NCBI RefSeq assembly: GCF_900177295.1
Contig: NZ_FWZX01000003.1
Span: 278,673-342,672, forward strand
Direction: 5' to 3'
Source of the DNA: Tistlia consotensis USBA 355
GTDB taxonomy: Bacteria > Pseudomonadota > Alphaproteobacteria > Kiloniellales > DSM-21159
Length of the DNA stretch: 64,000 nt
This document shows positions 1-7,985 of this stretch, piece by piece (the first letter of the stretch is position 1; each line of letters begins with the position of its first letter). A program made the translations under genes and the position numbers. A model generated the notes under the pieces. The model was given only the letters and a program-made list of their open reading frames with translations. It was not told the origin of the DNA and did not search any database.

Positions 1-762
1 GCGGCCGGCGAGGCGCCCGCCCCCTTCGGCGTCAACCTGGTCGTCCACCGCAGCAACAAGCGCCTGGAGGCCGACCTCGCCGCCACGGTCGCCGCGGAGG
101 TGCCGCTGGTCGTCACCTCGCTCGGCCTGATGCCGGAGGTGATCCAGGCGATCCAGGGCTACGGCGGCGTGATCTTCCACGACGTCATCAACCTGCGCCA
201 CGGCGCCAAGGCGGCCGCCGCCGGGGTCGACGGCATCATCGCGATCTGCGCCGGCGCCGGCGGCCATGCCGGGGCGCTCAGCCCCTTCGCCGCGCTCGCC
301 GAGCTGCGCCGCCTGTTCGACGGCCCCCTGATCCTCGGCGGCGTGATGTCGGACGGCCGGCAGGTCGCCGCCGCGCGCCTGATGGGCGCCGACCTCGCCT
401 ACCTCGGCACCCGCATCATCGCGACCCGCGAGAGCCTGGCGCCCGAGGCGCAGAAGCGGATGATCCTGGAGGCCCACGCCGACGACATCGTCTACACGCC
501 GGCGGTCAGCAGCGTCGCCGGCAACTTCCTCAGGCCCAGCATGCTCGCCGCCGGGCTCGACCCCGACGACCTGAGGCCGAGGCCCGAGATCGACTTCGGC
601 ACCCGAGAGATCAAGGCCTGGAAGCAGGTCTGGGCGGCCGGCCAGGGCGTCGGCTCGATCGACGACCTGCCCTCCGCGGCCGAGCTCTGCGAGCGCCTGA
701 TCCGCGACTACCGGACGGCCCTCGACGACCGGGCGGCCCTGGCCGCCGGCCTCGCCGGCTAG
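1..762 (+). CDS. Nitronate monooxygenase (2-nitropropane dioxygenase family), 5' end outside window
   Basis: The reading frame is open from base 1 and ends in TAG at 760-762, so the N-terminal part lies before the window. These flavoenzymes oxidise alkyl nitronates (for example propionate-3-nitronate) using FMN and O2 in the cytoplasm. The visible part has the FMN-binding half of the TIM barrel: a GVNLVVHR segment near the start, the glycine-rich CAGAGGHAG stretch, then ILGGVMSDGRQ and MGADLAYLGTRI, which are typical phosphate-binding strands of the family. A GC-rich hairpin follows the stop. The family assignment is firm; the substrate is not determinable here. Confidence 0.9.
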   Translation, partial: AAGEAPAPFGVNLVVHRSNKRLEADLAATVAAEVPLVVTSLGLMPEVIQAIQGYGGVIFHDVINLRHGAKAAAAGVDGIIAICAGAGGHAGALSPFAALAELRRLFDGPLILGGVMSDGRQVAAARLMGADLAYLGTRIIATRESLAPEAQKRMILEAHADDIVYTPAVSSVAGNFLRPSMLAAGLDPDDLRPRPEIDFGTREIKAWKQVWAAGQGVGSIDDLPSAAELCERLIRDYRTALDDRAALAAGLAG

Positions 763-764
763 CC

Positions 765-785
765 CCCCCGGGCACCTTCCGGGGG
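765..785 (+). terminator. GC hairpin after the nitronate monooxygenase gene
   Basis: A 7-bp stem (CCCCCGG paired with CCGGGGG) with a 7-nt loop starts 3 nt after the stop codon. It has no T-run, so intrinsic termination is uncertain. Confidence 0.35.
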
Positions 786-873
786 CAGCTCGCGGCGCCC
801 TCGACCCTGGCGCCGCGGCGCCCGCGGGTCTAGCCTGGGACCGGCGGCGTTCCGCCGCCGAGGAGGGAGCCCC

Positions 874-1125
874 ATGGCTGGACCGCTCTCCGCCCTGCCG
901 GCCGTGCCGCCGACGGCCCTGACGCCCGGCTTCGGGCCGCTCAAGCTGCCGCCCGACGCCCTCGCCTGCCTGCCCGCGCACCTGCATCCGGTCAGCCGCT
1001 TCTTCCTGGAGCGCTGGATCGACGGCACGCTGACCACGCCGGAGTTCCTGCGCTGGTTCCACATGCCGAACTCCGACTACCTGGAGGTCGGCCGCTGCCT
1101 GCTGACCGCCCTCACCGGCAACTGA
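874..1125 (+). CDS. Small protein of unknown function, 83 aa
   Basis: The ATG at 874 is preceded by a good ribosome binding site (GAGGAGGGAG) about 5 nt upstream, which supports real translation. I do not recognise the family. The first 25 residues are rich in proline, alanine and leucine without a clear signal peptide. The second half (about residues 38-80) looks like a small folded helical domain with aromatic residues (SRFFLERWIDG, LRWFHMPNSDYLEVGR). It stands alone between the nitronate monooxygenase gene and tRNA-Asn. Confidence 0.65.
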   Translation: MAGPLSALPAVPPTALTPGFGPLKLPPDALACLPAHLHPVSRFFLERWIDGTLTTPEFLRWFHMPNSDYLEVGRCLLTALTGN

Positions 1126-1168
1126 GCGGCGGGCCGCACGGGACGGTGCCCGGGGCGGTGCGAAAGTC

Positions 1169-1197
1169 TTTGCAGCGGCAGGACGCTTTGCTATAAG
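1169..1197 (+). promoter_or_regulatory. Probable promoter of tRNA-Asn
   Basis: TTTGCA at 1169-1174 is separated by 17 bp from TATAAG at 1192-1197, a plausible sigma-70 promoter about 60 bp upstream of the tRNA. Assigned by eye only. Confidence 0.45.
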
Positions 1198-1257
1198 CCT
1201 CGCTCCCGCGAGGGCAGGCTTCCGCCGCCGCTCGCGGACGAGGTCCGAGAGGCCTGT

Positions 1258-1332
1258 TCCGGGGTAGCTCAACGGTAGAGCAATCGGCTGTTAACCGATT
1301 GGTTGGGGGTTCGAATCCCTCCCCCGGAGCCA
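1258..1332 (+). tRNA. tRNA-Asn (anticodon GTT)
   Basis: A full cloverleaf can be drawn. The acceptor stem TCCGGGG (1258-1264) pairs with CCCCGGA (1322-1328). The D arm is GCTC/GAGC (1267-1281). The anticodon stem ATCGG/CCGAT (1283-1299) has loop CTGTTAA and anticodon GTT at 1290-1292. The T stem GGGGG/CCCTC (1305-1321) has loop TTCGAAT. The discriminator G is at 1329 and CCA is encoded at 1330-1332. Confidence 0.97.
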
Positions 1333-1366
1333 TCCTTCCGGCCACCACGGCGCTGCGAGCAACGAG

Positions 1367-2407
1367 CTAGGCGGGCAGAACGCTTCGGAGCGTGTCGCCG
1401 CTGTCCGGCCGCACCCTGATCTGCACGCCGGCGAGCGCCGGAAGGTGCCCGCGCAGCTCCCGCTCGATCTCTCTCACCGTCGATTCCGCCTCGGCGAGCG
1501 AGAGCCCGCCGTCCAGCGCGACGTCGAGCTCGGCGCGCAGCCGATGCCCGAGCCAGCGGGCGCGGACGCCGGGCACGCCGCGGACGCCGGCGACATGCCC
1601 TGCGGCATGGCGCAGCTCGTCGAGGACCCCCGGCTCGACCCCGTCCAGCATCCGGGTGAAGACGGCACGGGCGGACTGCCAGACGATGCGGAAGATCGCC
1701 AGGGTGATGAGCAGCCCGACGAGCGGGTCGGCGAGCGGGAAGCCCAGCCACACGCCGGCCGCGCCGAGCACCACGGCAAGGCTGGTCAGCCCGTCGGTCC
1801 GCGCGTGATAGCCGTCCGCGACGAGCGCCGCGCTGTCGATCTGCCGGCCGACGCGGATGCGGAAGATGGCGACCGCCTCGTTGCCGACGAATCCGACGAC
1901 GCCGGCGGCGGCCACCCAGCCGAGCAGGACGATCGGCTGCGGATCGAGCAGCCGGTCGATCGCCTCGTAGCCGGCGACCAGCGCGCTGAACAGGATGATC
2001 GCGACGATGACCACGCCGGCCAGGTCCTCGACGCGCCCGAGGCCGTAGGGAAAGCGCTCCGAGGGCTTGCGCCGGGCGAACAGGAAGGCGATCCAGAGCG
2101 GCACGGCGGTGGCGGCATCGCCGACGTTGTGGATGGTGTCGGCGAGCAGCGCGACGCTGCCCGAAAGCAGCACGATCGCGAGCTGCAGGGCGGCCGTTAC
2201 GCCGAGGAACAGGAACGACCACTTGATCGCCCAGATGCCGCGCTCCGTCGTGGCGATCGTGGGGTCGATCACGCCGTGCGCATGGCCGTGACCGTGACCG
2301 TGGCCGTGGCCGTGGCCGTGGCCATGATGGTGATCATGGACGCCGCCATGGCCGTGCGCGTCGTGGGGCGCAGCGAAGCCGAGCCACGCCAGGGCGGAGC
2401 GAAACAT
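1367..2407 (-). CDS. dmeF: Cation diffusion facilitator family metal efflux transporter (DmeF-like)
   Basis: A CDF antiporter of about 346 aa that exports divalent metal (Co/Ni in characterised DmeF proteins) across the inner membrane. A long histidine/glycine run lies at about residues 14-45 and is probably a metal-binding N-terminal loop. Six predicted TM segments follow. The transport-site residues are visible as HNVGD in TM2 and HARTD in TM5, and a cytoplasmic ferredoxin-like domain ends the protein. I chose the ATG at 2407 because GAGGAG lies about 8 nt upstream; a GTG at 2422 would add 5 residues and overlap dmeR by 4 nt. It is co-transcribed with the upstream CsoR/RcnR-type regulator, which is the known dmeRF arrangement. 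Metal specificity is inferred from that context. Confidence 0.9.
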   Translation of the reverse strand: MFRSALAWLGFAAPHDAHGHGGVHDHHHGHGHGHGHGHGHGHAHGVIDPTIATTERGIWAIKWSFLFLGVTAALQLAIVLLSGSVALLADTIHNVGDAATAVPLWIAFLFARRKPSERFPYGLGRVEDLAGVVIVAIILFSALVAGYEAIDRLLDPQPIVLLGWVAAAGVVGFVGNEAVAIFRIRVGRQIDSAALVADGYHARTDGLTSLAVVLGAAGVWLGFPLADPLVGLLITLAIFRIVWQSARAVFTRMLDGVEPGVLDELRHAAGHVAGVRGVPGVRARWLGHRLRAELDVALDGGLSLAEAESTVREIERELRGHLPALAGVQIRVRPDSGDTLRSVLPA

Positions 2408-2418
2408 CCGACAGCTCC

Positions 2419-2700
2419 TCACAGGTACTTGGTGATTTCCTTGAACTCGTCGATCGGGCGGCGCTGCTCCCGCGCCAGCGGCCCGACCACCTCCTCGAGG
2501 CAGTTGTCGAGGTGGTCCTGGATCAGGGTCTTCTTGGCCTGGCCGATCGCCTTTTCGACGGCGTGGAGCTGCTGGGCGATGTCGAGGCAGGGGCGGCCCG
2601 CCTCGATCATCTCGACGATACTCCTGAGATGGCCGTCGGCGCGCTTCAGCCGCTTGACGATCTCCGGATGGCTCTGGTGCAGGTGGTCGGCGTCGGGCAT
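2419..2700 (-). CDS. dmeR: CsoR/RcnR family metal-sensing repressor (DmeR-like)
   Basis: A 93-aa all-helical DUF156 protein. Members bind operator DNA as tetramers and release it on binding Cu(I), Ni(II) or Co(II). The family pattern is visible: an N-terminal His (HLHQSHPEIVKRLKRADGH), a central Cys (RPCLDIAQQL), a downstream helix with His (LHAVEKAIGQAKK) and a second Cys (LDNCLEE). The extra N-terminal histidines fit Ni/Co-type RcnR/DmeR sensors better than copper CsoR. It lies directly upstream of the CDF exporter, with 11 nt between stop and the preferred dmeF start, so it very likely controls that operon and itself. Confidence 0.88.
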   Translation of the reverse strand: MPDADHLHQSHPEIVKRLKRADGHLRSIVEMIEAGRPCLDIAQQLHAVEKAIGQAKKTLIQDHLDNCLEEVVGPLAREQRRPIDEFKEITKYL

Positions 2701-2704
2701 AGGA

Positions 2705-2722
2705 TTAACCTATCCCCCTGGA
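2705..2722 (-). promoter_or_regulatory. Candidate DmeR operator (G-tract site)
   Basis: Immediately upstream of dmeR, the coding strand reads CAGGGGGATAGG, a G-tract flanked by A/T-containing arms. This is the general form of RcnR/CsoR-type operators. Only one imperfect site is seen, so the assignment rests mainly on position. Confidence 0.4.
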
Positions 2723-2785
2723 GAGGATGGAGTCAAACCCGTCCGGCGCGGCGGCCGGCCCCGCGCTATCCGGCCCCGGCGCCCG

Positions 2786-3835
2786 CTATGCCTGCAGCAG
2801 CTCCGCGGTCAGGCGCGCGATCTCCGTCGGCGCGTCGTCCGGGATCGGGAACACCGAGCTGACGTTGATCTCGCAGAGGACGTAGCTGTCCTCGCCCGCC
2901 TCGCTCCTCGGGCCGTAGAGGAAGTCGGCGTCCCAGATGACCGGCAGGGACCTGCGGTCGAGCCCGAGCAGCGCCATGGCCTGCGGCAGCCACTCCGCCT
3001 CGACCAGGCTCCGCAGCCGCGCGAACGGCGGCGCCGAGGCCGGATGCATGATGCGCGGCCCCGGCTGCGCCTGCGGCGAGTCCGGGCCTTCGGGCGGCGG
3101 CGGAAGCAACGCCTTGATCAGCTGGTGCCCGAAGCCGACGACCCGGTCCGCGCCCAGGTAGCAGCGGATCATGCCCTCGGGCAGGCGCGCCTGGAACGGC
3201 TGGTCGACGATCGGCCCGTCGTCCGCGAGGTAGGCGGCGCAGCGCTCCAGGAAGACGGGCAAATCCAGCTCCTCCGGCAGGCTGCGACGCCGCGCCTCGA
3301 GCACGCGCACGCGCTGCGCCGCCGATCGCCCTGCTGCCAGGCGCTCGACCTTCCAGACACCCTGGCCGCCGTTGCCCCGGTTGCGCTTGAGCACGCGCGG
3401 GCGATCGGTCTGCAGTGCCTCGGGAAAGCCGGCCCGCAGCTCCTCGACGGTGCGGTAGAGCCGCGTGCCCGTGCCCCAGCCGAGCTGCCGGGTCCGATGC
3501 AGCACCTCCTTGGTGCCGAGCAGCGGAATCACGTCGGGATGGGCGCTGACCCGGACGCCCCGGGCCGCGACCTCGCGCAGCAATGGGTCGAGCGCGGCAC
3601 GGGTCCGGCCGTCCGAGAGCGGGTCGGCCCAGACGAGCACGACGTCGCAACCCAGGAGCTGGCTGCGGACCTCCTCGGCGAACTCCTCGGCATAGACAGC
3701 CGGCTCGGCCCGGAGCCCACAGGCCGCGAGCGCCGCGAAGATACGGTGCAGCCGGCTGTTCTCCGGCGTTGCAGCGGCGCGCGCTGCGCGGTCTCCGCGC
3801 CAGAGCAGCGCGACACGGCCGCCCGCCCCGCTCAT
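2786..3835 (-). CDS. Cj0069-like protein (ATP-grasp-like), function unknown
   Basis: A 349-aa protein that I recognise as similar to the Cj0069 family, whose role is unestablished. It starts with a Rossmann-like strand (RVALLWRGD). A central segment (HPDVIPLLGTKEVLHRTRQLGWGT) is followed by an ATP-grasp-like strand pair (RPRVLKRNRGNGGQGVWKVE), and late acidic and amide residues follow (WDADFLYGPR, CEINVSSVFP). That combination suggests ATP/Mg binding and a ligase-type fold, which is an inference. Its start overlaps the stop of the upstream beta-propeller gene by 4 nt, so the two are translationally coupled. Confidence 0.7.
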   Translation of the reverse strand: MSGAGGRVALLWRGDRAARAAATPENSRLHRIFAALAACGLRAEPAVYAEEFAEEVRSQLLGCDVVLVWADPLSDGRTRAALDPLLREVAARGVRVSAHPDVIPLLGTKEVLHRTRQLGWGTGTRLYRTVEELRAGFPEALQTDRPRVLKRNRGNGGQGVWKVERLAAGRSAAQRVRVLEARRRSLPEELDLPVFLERCAAYLADDGPIVDQPFQARLPEGMIRCYLGADRVVGFGHQLIKALLPPPPEGPDSPQAQPGPRIMHPASAPPFARLRSLVEAEWLPQAMALLGLDRRSLPVIWDADFLYGPRSEAGEDSYVLCEINVSSVFPIPDDAPTEIARLTAELLQA

Positions 3836-4869
3836 CGGGCCGCCTCCGCAGGACGGAAGACGGCGATCGCCGCCGGCACGCCGCGCGAACCCTGTCGCTC
3901 GGCCACGAACAGGCGGTCCAGCTCCGGGACGAAGAGGCTGGTGCGGGCGCCCTGGCGGGTCCTGGTACGGCCCAGCGAGCGGAGCCTCGACCCGTCCAGC
4001 GCGATCACCTCGATGCTGCCGGCGCCGCAGCTCACCATGAATCGCCGGCGTCCGGCGTCGAAGAACAGGTCGTCGGCGTCCCCGCAGGTGCCGATCGACG
4101 CGACAGCCCGGCCCGAGGCGGCATCGAACAGCACGAGGCGGTCCTGCCCGCGGAAGACGACGGCGACGCGCCCCTCGGCGATCGCCATGGGAAAGTTCGA
4201 CGACAGCGCGCCGGTCGCCCAGGTCGCGGCCGACCGGCCGGCGTCGAGGTCGACCACCGCGATCCGCCCGGCGTCGGGAAGATTGACGTAGGCGCGGTGC
4301 GCCGCGATCTGGAAGCCTTCCGGGTGGGCGGGCAGCGCGACGTCGGCGACAACGGCCGCCGCCTGGGCGTCGACGAGCGCGAGGCCGCCGGTGCCGTGGC
4401 CGACGACCAGCCGGCCGGTTGCCGGGTCGAGGTGAACATTGTCGGCATCGCCGTCCAGCCTGACGACTCCGCGGCGCTTGAAGTCGCCGCCGGCGAGAAG
4501 CCTGAGCGTGCCGTCGCCGCCGCCGGCGATCGCCAGCAGGTCCGGCACGGGAAGGTAGGCAAGGCCCTGGGGTTCCTCCAGGCCGGAGATCCGCCTGATC
4601 ACCCTGTTGTCCGTGAGGTCGACGACGTCGACGGTCCCGTTGGCGAGCTCCGCGACGAACAGCCGCCTGCGCCCGAGGTCGATCGCCAGATGGTCGATTC
4701 GGCCGCTCGTGGCCGGCAGGGCGATCGTGCCCGCGGCCTGGAGCGGCGCCCAGGCGCCGGCGTTGCCGAGCAGTGCGCCAGGCGGCAGCGAGACGAGCGC
4801 CGCGGTCGCGATGACACGCGCAAACGTTTGCGGAAAAAGACCGAAGGATCTGTCGGATCGGGTCGCCAT
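3832..4869 (-). CDS. YVTN/YncE-like beta-propeller protein, probably exported
   Basis: About 345 aa from the ATG at 4869, chosen because AGGAG lies 9 nt upstream; a start at 4950 lacks such a site. The N-terminus (RSDRSFGLFPQTFARVIATAALVSL) is basic then hydrophobic, consistent with a signal sequence. The rest is a run of repeated blades of the type DLGRRRLFVAELANGTVDVVDL, LPDAGRIAVVDLDAGR and DAGRRRFMVSCGAGSIEVI, as in seven-bladed surface-antigen-like propellers. No catalytic residues are evident. It overlaps the following Cj0069-like gene by 4 nt. A role in binding or scaffolding in the periplasm is possible but unproven. Confidence 0.75.
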   Translation of the reverse strand: MATRSDRSFGLFPQTFARVIATAALVSLPPGALLGNAGAWAPLQAAGTIALPATSGRIDHLAIDLGRRRLFVAELANGTVDVVDLTDNRVIRRISGLEEPQGLAYLPVPDLLAIAGGGDGTLRLLAGGDFKRRGVVRLDGDADNVHLDPATGRLVVGHGTGGLALVDAQAAAVVADVALPAHPEGFQIAAHRAYVNLPDAGRIAVVDLDAGRSAATWATGALSSNFPMAIAEGRVAVVFRGQDRLVLFDAASGRAVASIGTCGDADDLFFDAGRRRFMVSCGAGSIEVIALDGSRLRSLGRTRTRQGARTSLFVPELDRLFVAERQGSRGVPAAIAVFRPAEAAR

Positions 4870-5002
4870 AGCCAATGCTCCTGCCGCGCCATCGAAAGGC
4901 GCCGCTCGAAGCAGGGCTTGGACGGGGATCGTCTGACGGGGAGCCTGCATCCCCGATGCATCGTCACTCTACGACCGCCGGCAACCCGGCGGCAAGCATG
5001 GT

Positions 5003-5010
5003 CCGCGCCG
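5003..5010. repeat. 8-bp target site duplication, left copy
   Basis: CCGCGCCG directly abuts the left inverted repeat and recurs at 9262-9269 directly after the right inverted repeat. This is the expected footprint of a single transposition event. Confidence 0.85.
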
Positions 5011-5029
5011 GGTAGTGTCTCAGTTTGAA
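5011..5029 (+). repeat. Left terminal inverted repeat, 19 bp
   Basis: An exact reverse complement of 9243-9261; the match stops at base 20 on both sides. Confidence 0.92.
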
Positions 5030-5036
5030 CTTGGCA

Positions 5037-5732
5037 TCATTCGTTCTCTTTGATCGTCGGCCAGAGGCCGGCGATGTTCCGGCACTCGGCCTCCACATCC
5101 TTCATGCGCTGGACCGTCGATTTCACGCCTGGGTACACCCGCATGGAGCCAAGATCGATGACGAAGCAGTAGGGTGCATAGGCTTCTCCATCGTCTGGCA
5201 TCGTCTCCGTGCAGTACTGCTGCACGATGGCGGACACGTAGCCGGCGCTTTCTTCATTTAGGGGGCGGGTCTTGGAGTAGTGGACCTTGACTGCGCCGAC
5301 CAGCGACTTGCCGCCCTTGCCCGTGCCTCTCAGCACTATCTCCGGCCTGACACTGATCTCGACACCAAGGCGGGAGATCTTTGGCGGACGATGCGGACCT
5401 AGCTCTGGCGCTCCGCCACAGAAGTCGATGGAGTCCAACAGCAGATCGAAGGATTCAAGCGCATCGATGTTCGCGTTCAGCCGCCGCTGCGTCCCAACGC
5501 GCTCGGGCGTCCTCTGCTCAAGAATTCTGCGCGCACGAGTCAGCGCGGACAAGTCCTCAAGATTTGATGCCAAGGCATCCGCAATCGCCTCCGATGCCTC
5601 CTTGTAGTACATGCCCTTGTAGTCTTGCGGAAATTTACGATCCCGAAGTATCTCCCTTTGCCTATTGCCCCTTGAGACGATATACTCTCCAAGCTTGTTG
5701 ACACCGATGCTCGGCGTGCTGTTTGTGGCCAT
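5037..5732 (-). CDS. Passenger gene of unknown function, 231 aa
   Basis: Starts at the ATG at 5732 (AAGGGG upstream) and ends 8 bp from the left inverted repeat. I do not recognise a characterised family. Residues 1-100 look helical and charged (GVNKLGEYIVSRGNRQREIL, VGTQRRLNANIDALESFDLL). Residues about 125-175 are strand-rich (VEISVRPEIVLRGTG, KSLVGAVKVHYSK). The E...G-x-V-K pattern recalls PD-(D/E)XK nuclease cores but lacks the acidic residue of the ExK motif, so I do not call it a nuclease. It is divergent from the 78-aa gene, with only 27 bp between start codons. Confidence 0.75.
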   Translation of the reverse strand: MATNSTPSIGVNKLGEYIVSRGNRQREILRDRKFPQDYKGMYYKEASEAIADALASNLEDLSALTRARRILEQRTPERVGTQRRLNANIDALESFDLLLDSIDFCGGAPELGPHRPPKISRLGVEISVRPEIVLRGTGKGGKSLVGAVKVHYSKTRPLNEESAGYVSAIVQQYCTETMPDDGEAYAPYCFVIDLGSMRVYPGVKSTVQRMKDVEAECRNIAGLWPTIKENE

Positions 5733-5759
5733 CCCAAATCCCCTTTATGAGAGGCTGAC

Positions 5760-5996
5760 ATGGACGAAATCGTAGGCGCAGTGCCGGTGTCCAACTCTGC
5801 AACCCTGTGCATCGGCGGAATTTCGAGCGCCGAAGCAGAACGGGCGCGAGAAGCGGGCCACGATCTCGACGGAATGGGATACTACCTCTTTTTGGCGAGT
5901 CAGGACGATCCAGAAAAACCAATAGAGGTGCTGGCTAAGTTCTGGTCCGCTTCTGCCGCAGAGCGATTAGCTCGGATGATTGCGGCTGGCTCCTAG
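5760..5996 (+). CDS. Small passenger protein of unknown function, 78 aa
   Basis: The ATG at 5760 has GAGAGG 6 nt upstream. It is a mildly acidic soluble protein with a central YYLFLASQDDPEKPIEVLAKF segment and a helical tail (SAAERLARMI). The last 4 nt overlap the end of the convergent transposase gene. It is divergent from the 231-aa gene, 27 bp apart, so each promoter must lie partly inside the other gene. No family recognised; a small regulatory or antitoxin partner is a guess. Confidence 0.7.
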   Translation: MDEIVGAVPVSNSATLCIGGISSAEAERAREAGHDLDGMGYYLFLASQDDPEKPIEVLAKFWSASAAERLARMIAAGS

Positions 5997-6880
5997 CGAG
6001 CGCGCTTCTTATACGGTCCGCGTGGCTTCGGCTCCGGCGCCCGCGCATCGATCAGCCCAACGATCCACTCCATGTCGTGCAGCGTGTTGGACACGCCAGC
6101 GGCCATCGCGGGCGTGACCTTCAGCGTCTTGTGGATGCGGCAGAAGTTATAGAACGTGAAGTACAGCGCCAGCGCGTGGCAGTGGTTCTCGACCTTCTTC
6201 GAGAAGGCGTTGGTCAGTCGGGTGAACCGGCGCATGGACATGCGCATGGTGAGGTTCTGCCGCTCGACGTAGCTCGTGCTGATGTGCTTCGGATCCGGGT
6301 TGCCTTCGATCCGCTCCTTGCGGGCGCCGATGCACTCTGCCGGGCTGTAGCGACCGCGGGCGGCTTCCGGAGCCGTCCCATACAGCTTCACCAGCATAGC
6401 GTAGTCGACTTCGCTGCCGAAGGCGCCCTCGACCGCCTCAAGGTAGGCCTTGTGGCCGTCCGTGGTGAGCTGGACCCGATTGGCGAGCCGCTGGCGCAGA
6501 TCGTCGATCAGCCCCATGGCGTATTCGCTGTCCCGGCCGCCAACCAGATAGGAGACAATCAGCTTGCTGTCGGCATCGATGGCCGTCCACGTCCACACGT
6601 CGCCGTAGGCCAGGTCCTTCCGCTTCGCCGCCGCGACGTTCTTCTGCTTGGCATAGCAGAACGACCAGATCTCATCGCATTGGACCCGCTTGGCCTTCAC
6701 GTTCCGCACGGTCTCGTCATGGTGCGCCATGCAGGCTTCGCTGGCGTCCTCAAGCAGCTTCGTCACCGTGTTGATCGACACGCCGACAACCCGCGAGATC
6801 GACCGCATGGAAGATCCTTCCACCAGCATGGAGAGGATCTGGATGCGCTTAGCGAGGGGCAGCTTGTTCATACCCCTCAT
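5993..6880 (-). CDS. IS1-like family transposase (DDE)
   Basis: The 295-aa enzyme of the surrounding element. From the start at 6880 (GGAG 7 nt upstream) an N-terminal HTH occupies about residues 15-45 (MRSISRVVGVSINTVTKLLE). The DDE catalytic core shows D69 in CDEIWSF, D141 in TTDGHKAY and E206 in YVERQNL. The family-typical HKTLKVTPAMAAG follows near 250 and the basic tail reads GPYKKRAR. A GTG at 6913 or an ATG at 6871 are alternative starts. The gene appears intact. It lies just downstream of the ImmA-like gene on the same strand, so it may be read from that operon as well as from its own promoter. Confidence 0.92.
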   Translation of the reverse strand: MRGMNKLPLAKRIQILSMLVEGSSMRSISRVVGVSINTVTKLLEDASEACMAHHDETVRNVKAKRVQCDEIWSFCYAKQKNVAAAKRKDLAYGDVWTWTAIDADSKLIVSYLVGGRDSEYAMGLIDDLRQRLANRVQLTTDGHKAYLEAVEGAFGSEVDYAMLVKLYGTAPEAARGRYSPAECIGARKERIEGNPDPKHISTSYVERQNLTMRMSMRRFTRLTNAFSKKVENHCHALALYFTFYNFCRIHKTLKVTPAMAAGVSNTLHDMEWIVGLIDARAPEPKPRGPYKKRAR

Positions 6881-6909
6881 ATGTGAACTCCTATGCTTAG
6901 CGTCAAGCA

Positions 6910-7980
6910 TCACCGTTCATTATTTACTACCGCAACTGGCCGCGTTCGCTCGACCGGCACCGCTTGGGACGCAATGACTCCGAAAATCAGTCCACTGATC
7001 TCCGACTCTGGGACAGCTAGCTCCCGCGCCACATGCCCCGGCGTCATCTTATGGGCCCACAGATTTTGCAACACTTTCTGCCAAACAACTGAACTTTCCC
7101 GCTCGATAGGATGGGGTTCTGACTTGTTGTATCCTTTAGTCGCGATTTCGATGCAAAAGTCCCTATATTTCCAGTCCGATGTGATCCCTAGCTTGTGAAG
7201 CCTAAAATTCAACGCCGCCAAAGACACACGCCAACGCAACTTAGCACGCAAAATTTGCGGCAGGTATTGTGCACGAGGTAATACAGCCATTACGTCGGCG
7301 GAAGGCATAAGGAACGCTGACGCAAACTGATTCGCTTCACTTTCTGCTTTCCTACCAACGCATCCGCCATCTTGATGTAGTACCAAATGGCCAAGCTCAT
7401 GAGCGGCGTCAAATCGGCTACTCTCTGCACTTTTGTACGTATTCAAGAACATGTATGGCTTATCTCTGCGCCATAGCGAATAAGCATTTACTTTTACGGT
7501 ATTTTCAGCGAGTGAAAATACGCGAACACCCTTAGATTCTAACAAATGGATCATATTAGAAATCGGCTTTTCTCCTAACCGCCACTCTTCTCGGAGAACT
7601 CTAGCTGCGCGTTCCGGATCATATAGATGAAGATCCGGAACCTGAATTTCCGGAAGATTAAACCGGTCCTCTACCCAATCTGACAGCATGAATCCAATAG
7701 CACCTGCGGCGAGAGAGGCATCTCTTATCGCCGCAGACATACTTGTCTGACTACGAAAGCTGGCGGATTCTGGCTCGTCCAGATCCGGTCCAAAGAAAAA
7801 GCTAGTTGGAAATGCTAGAGCACGAGAGAAGGCGTCGACATTTTCTGCCGTTGGTTCGGTCAAACCTTTCTCGCACCGAACTACGGTGTGCTGGGCCACA
7901 CCGGCAAGTTCAGCGAATCCTTTCTTGTTCAGCAACCGCCTTCTTCTGGCGATGCTGAGCCGCGACGGGTTGAACCGCAT
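6910..7980 (-). CDS. HTH/ImmA-IrrE family zinc metallopeptidase
   Basis: 356 aa. The N-terminal XRE-type HTH spans about residues 8-60 (GFAELAGVAQHTVVRCEKGL). The ImmA/IrrE peptidase domain has HELGH at 194-198 in the context FDAAHELGHLVLH and the third zinc ligand near E215 (AESEANQFASAFLMP). Proteins of this type cleave or regulate repressors and antitoxins in mobile elements and toxin-antitoxin or stress systems. It follows the 222-aa gene by 5 nt, so the two form one unit. A 16-bp inverted repeat in the shared promoter is a plausible binding site for its HTH. Codon use and AT content differ from the host flanks, in line with transfer. Confidence 0.88.
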   Translation of the reverse strand: MRFNPSRLSIARRRRLLNKKGFAELAGVAQHTVVRCEKGLTEPTAENVDAFSRALAFPTSFFFGPDLDEPESASFRSQTSMSAAIRDASLAAGAIGFMLSDWVEDRFNLPEIQVPDLHLYDPERAARVLREEWRLGEKPISNMIHLLESKGVRVFSLAENTVKVNAYSLWRRDKPYMFLNTYKSAESSRFDAAHELGHLVLHQDGGCVGRKAESEANQFASAFLMPSADVMAVLPRAQYLPQILRAKLRWRVSLAALNFRLHKLGITSDWKYRDFCIEIATKGYNKSEPHPIERESSVVWQKVLQNLWAHKMTPGHVARELAVPESEISGLIFGVIASQAVPVERTRPVAVVNNER

Positions 7981-7985
7981 ACAGA

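Noticed and set aside
1258..1332. tRNA-Asn as an island attachment site
   Set aside because: No partial copy of the tRNA 3' end was found in the window, and the nearby mobile element at 5.0-9.3 kb has its own inverted ends and target duplication.
2281..2345. Short tandem repeat GGCCGT/GACCGT-like run
   Set aside because: It looked like a microsatellite or CRISPR-like array, but it is simply the codon repeat for the His-Gly-rich metal-binding loop of the CDF transporter.
1445..4291. 948-codon open frame on the plus strand
   Set aside because: It runs antisense to dmeF, dmeR and the Cj0069-like gene, has low-complexity Arg/Asp/Gly-rich composition and no homology; an artefact of high GC.
5037..5732. 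Calling the 231-aa passenger protein a PD-(D/E)XK nuclease
   Set aside because: The strand pattern is suggestive, but the ExK acidic residue is missing and no other catalytic acid is clear.
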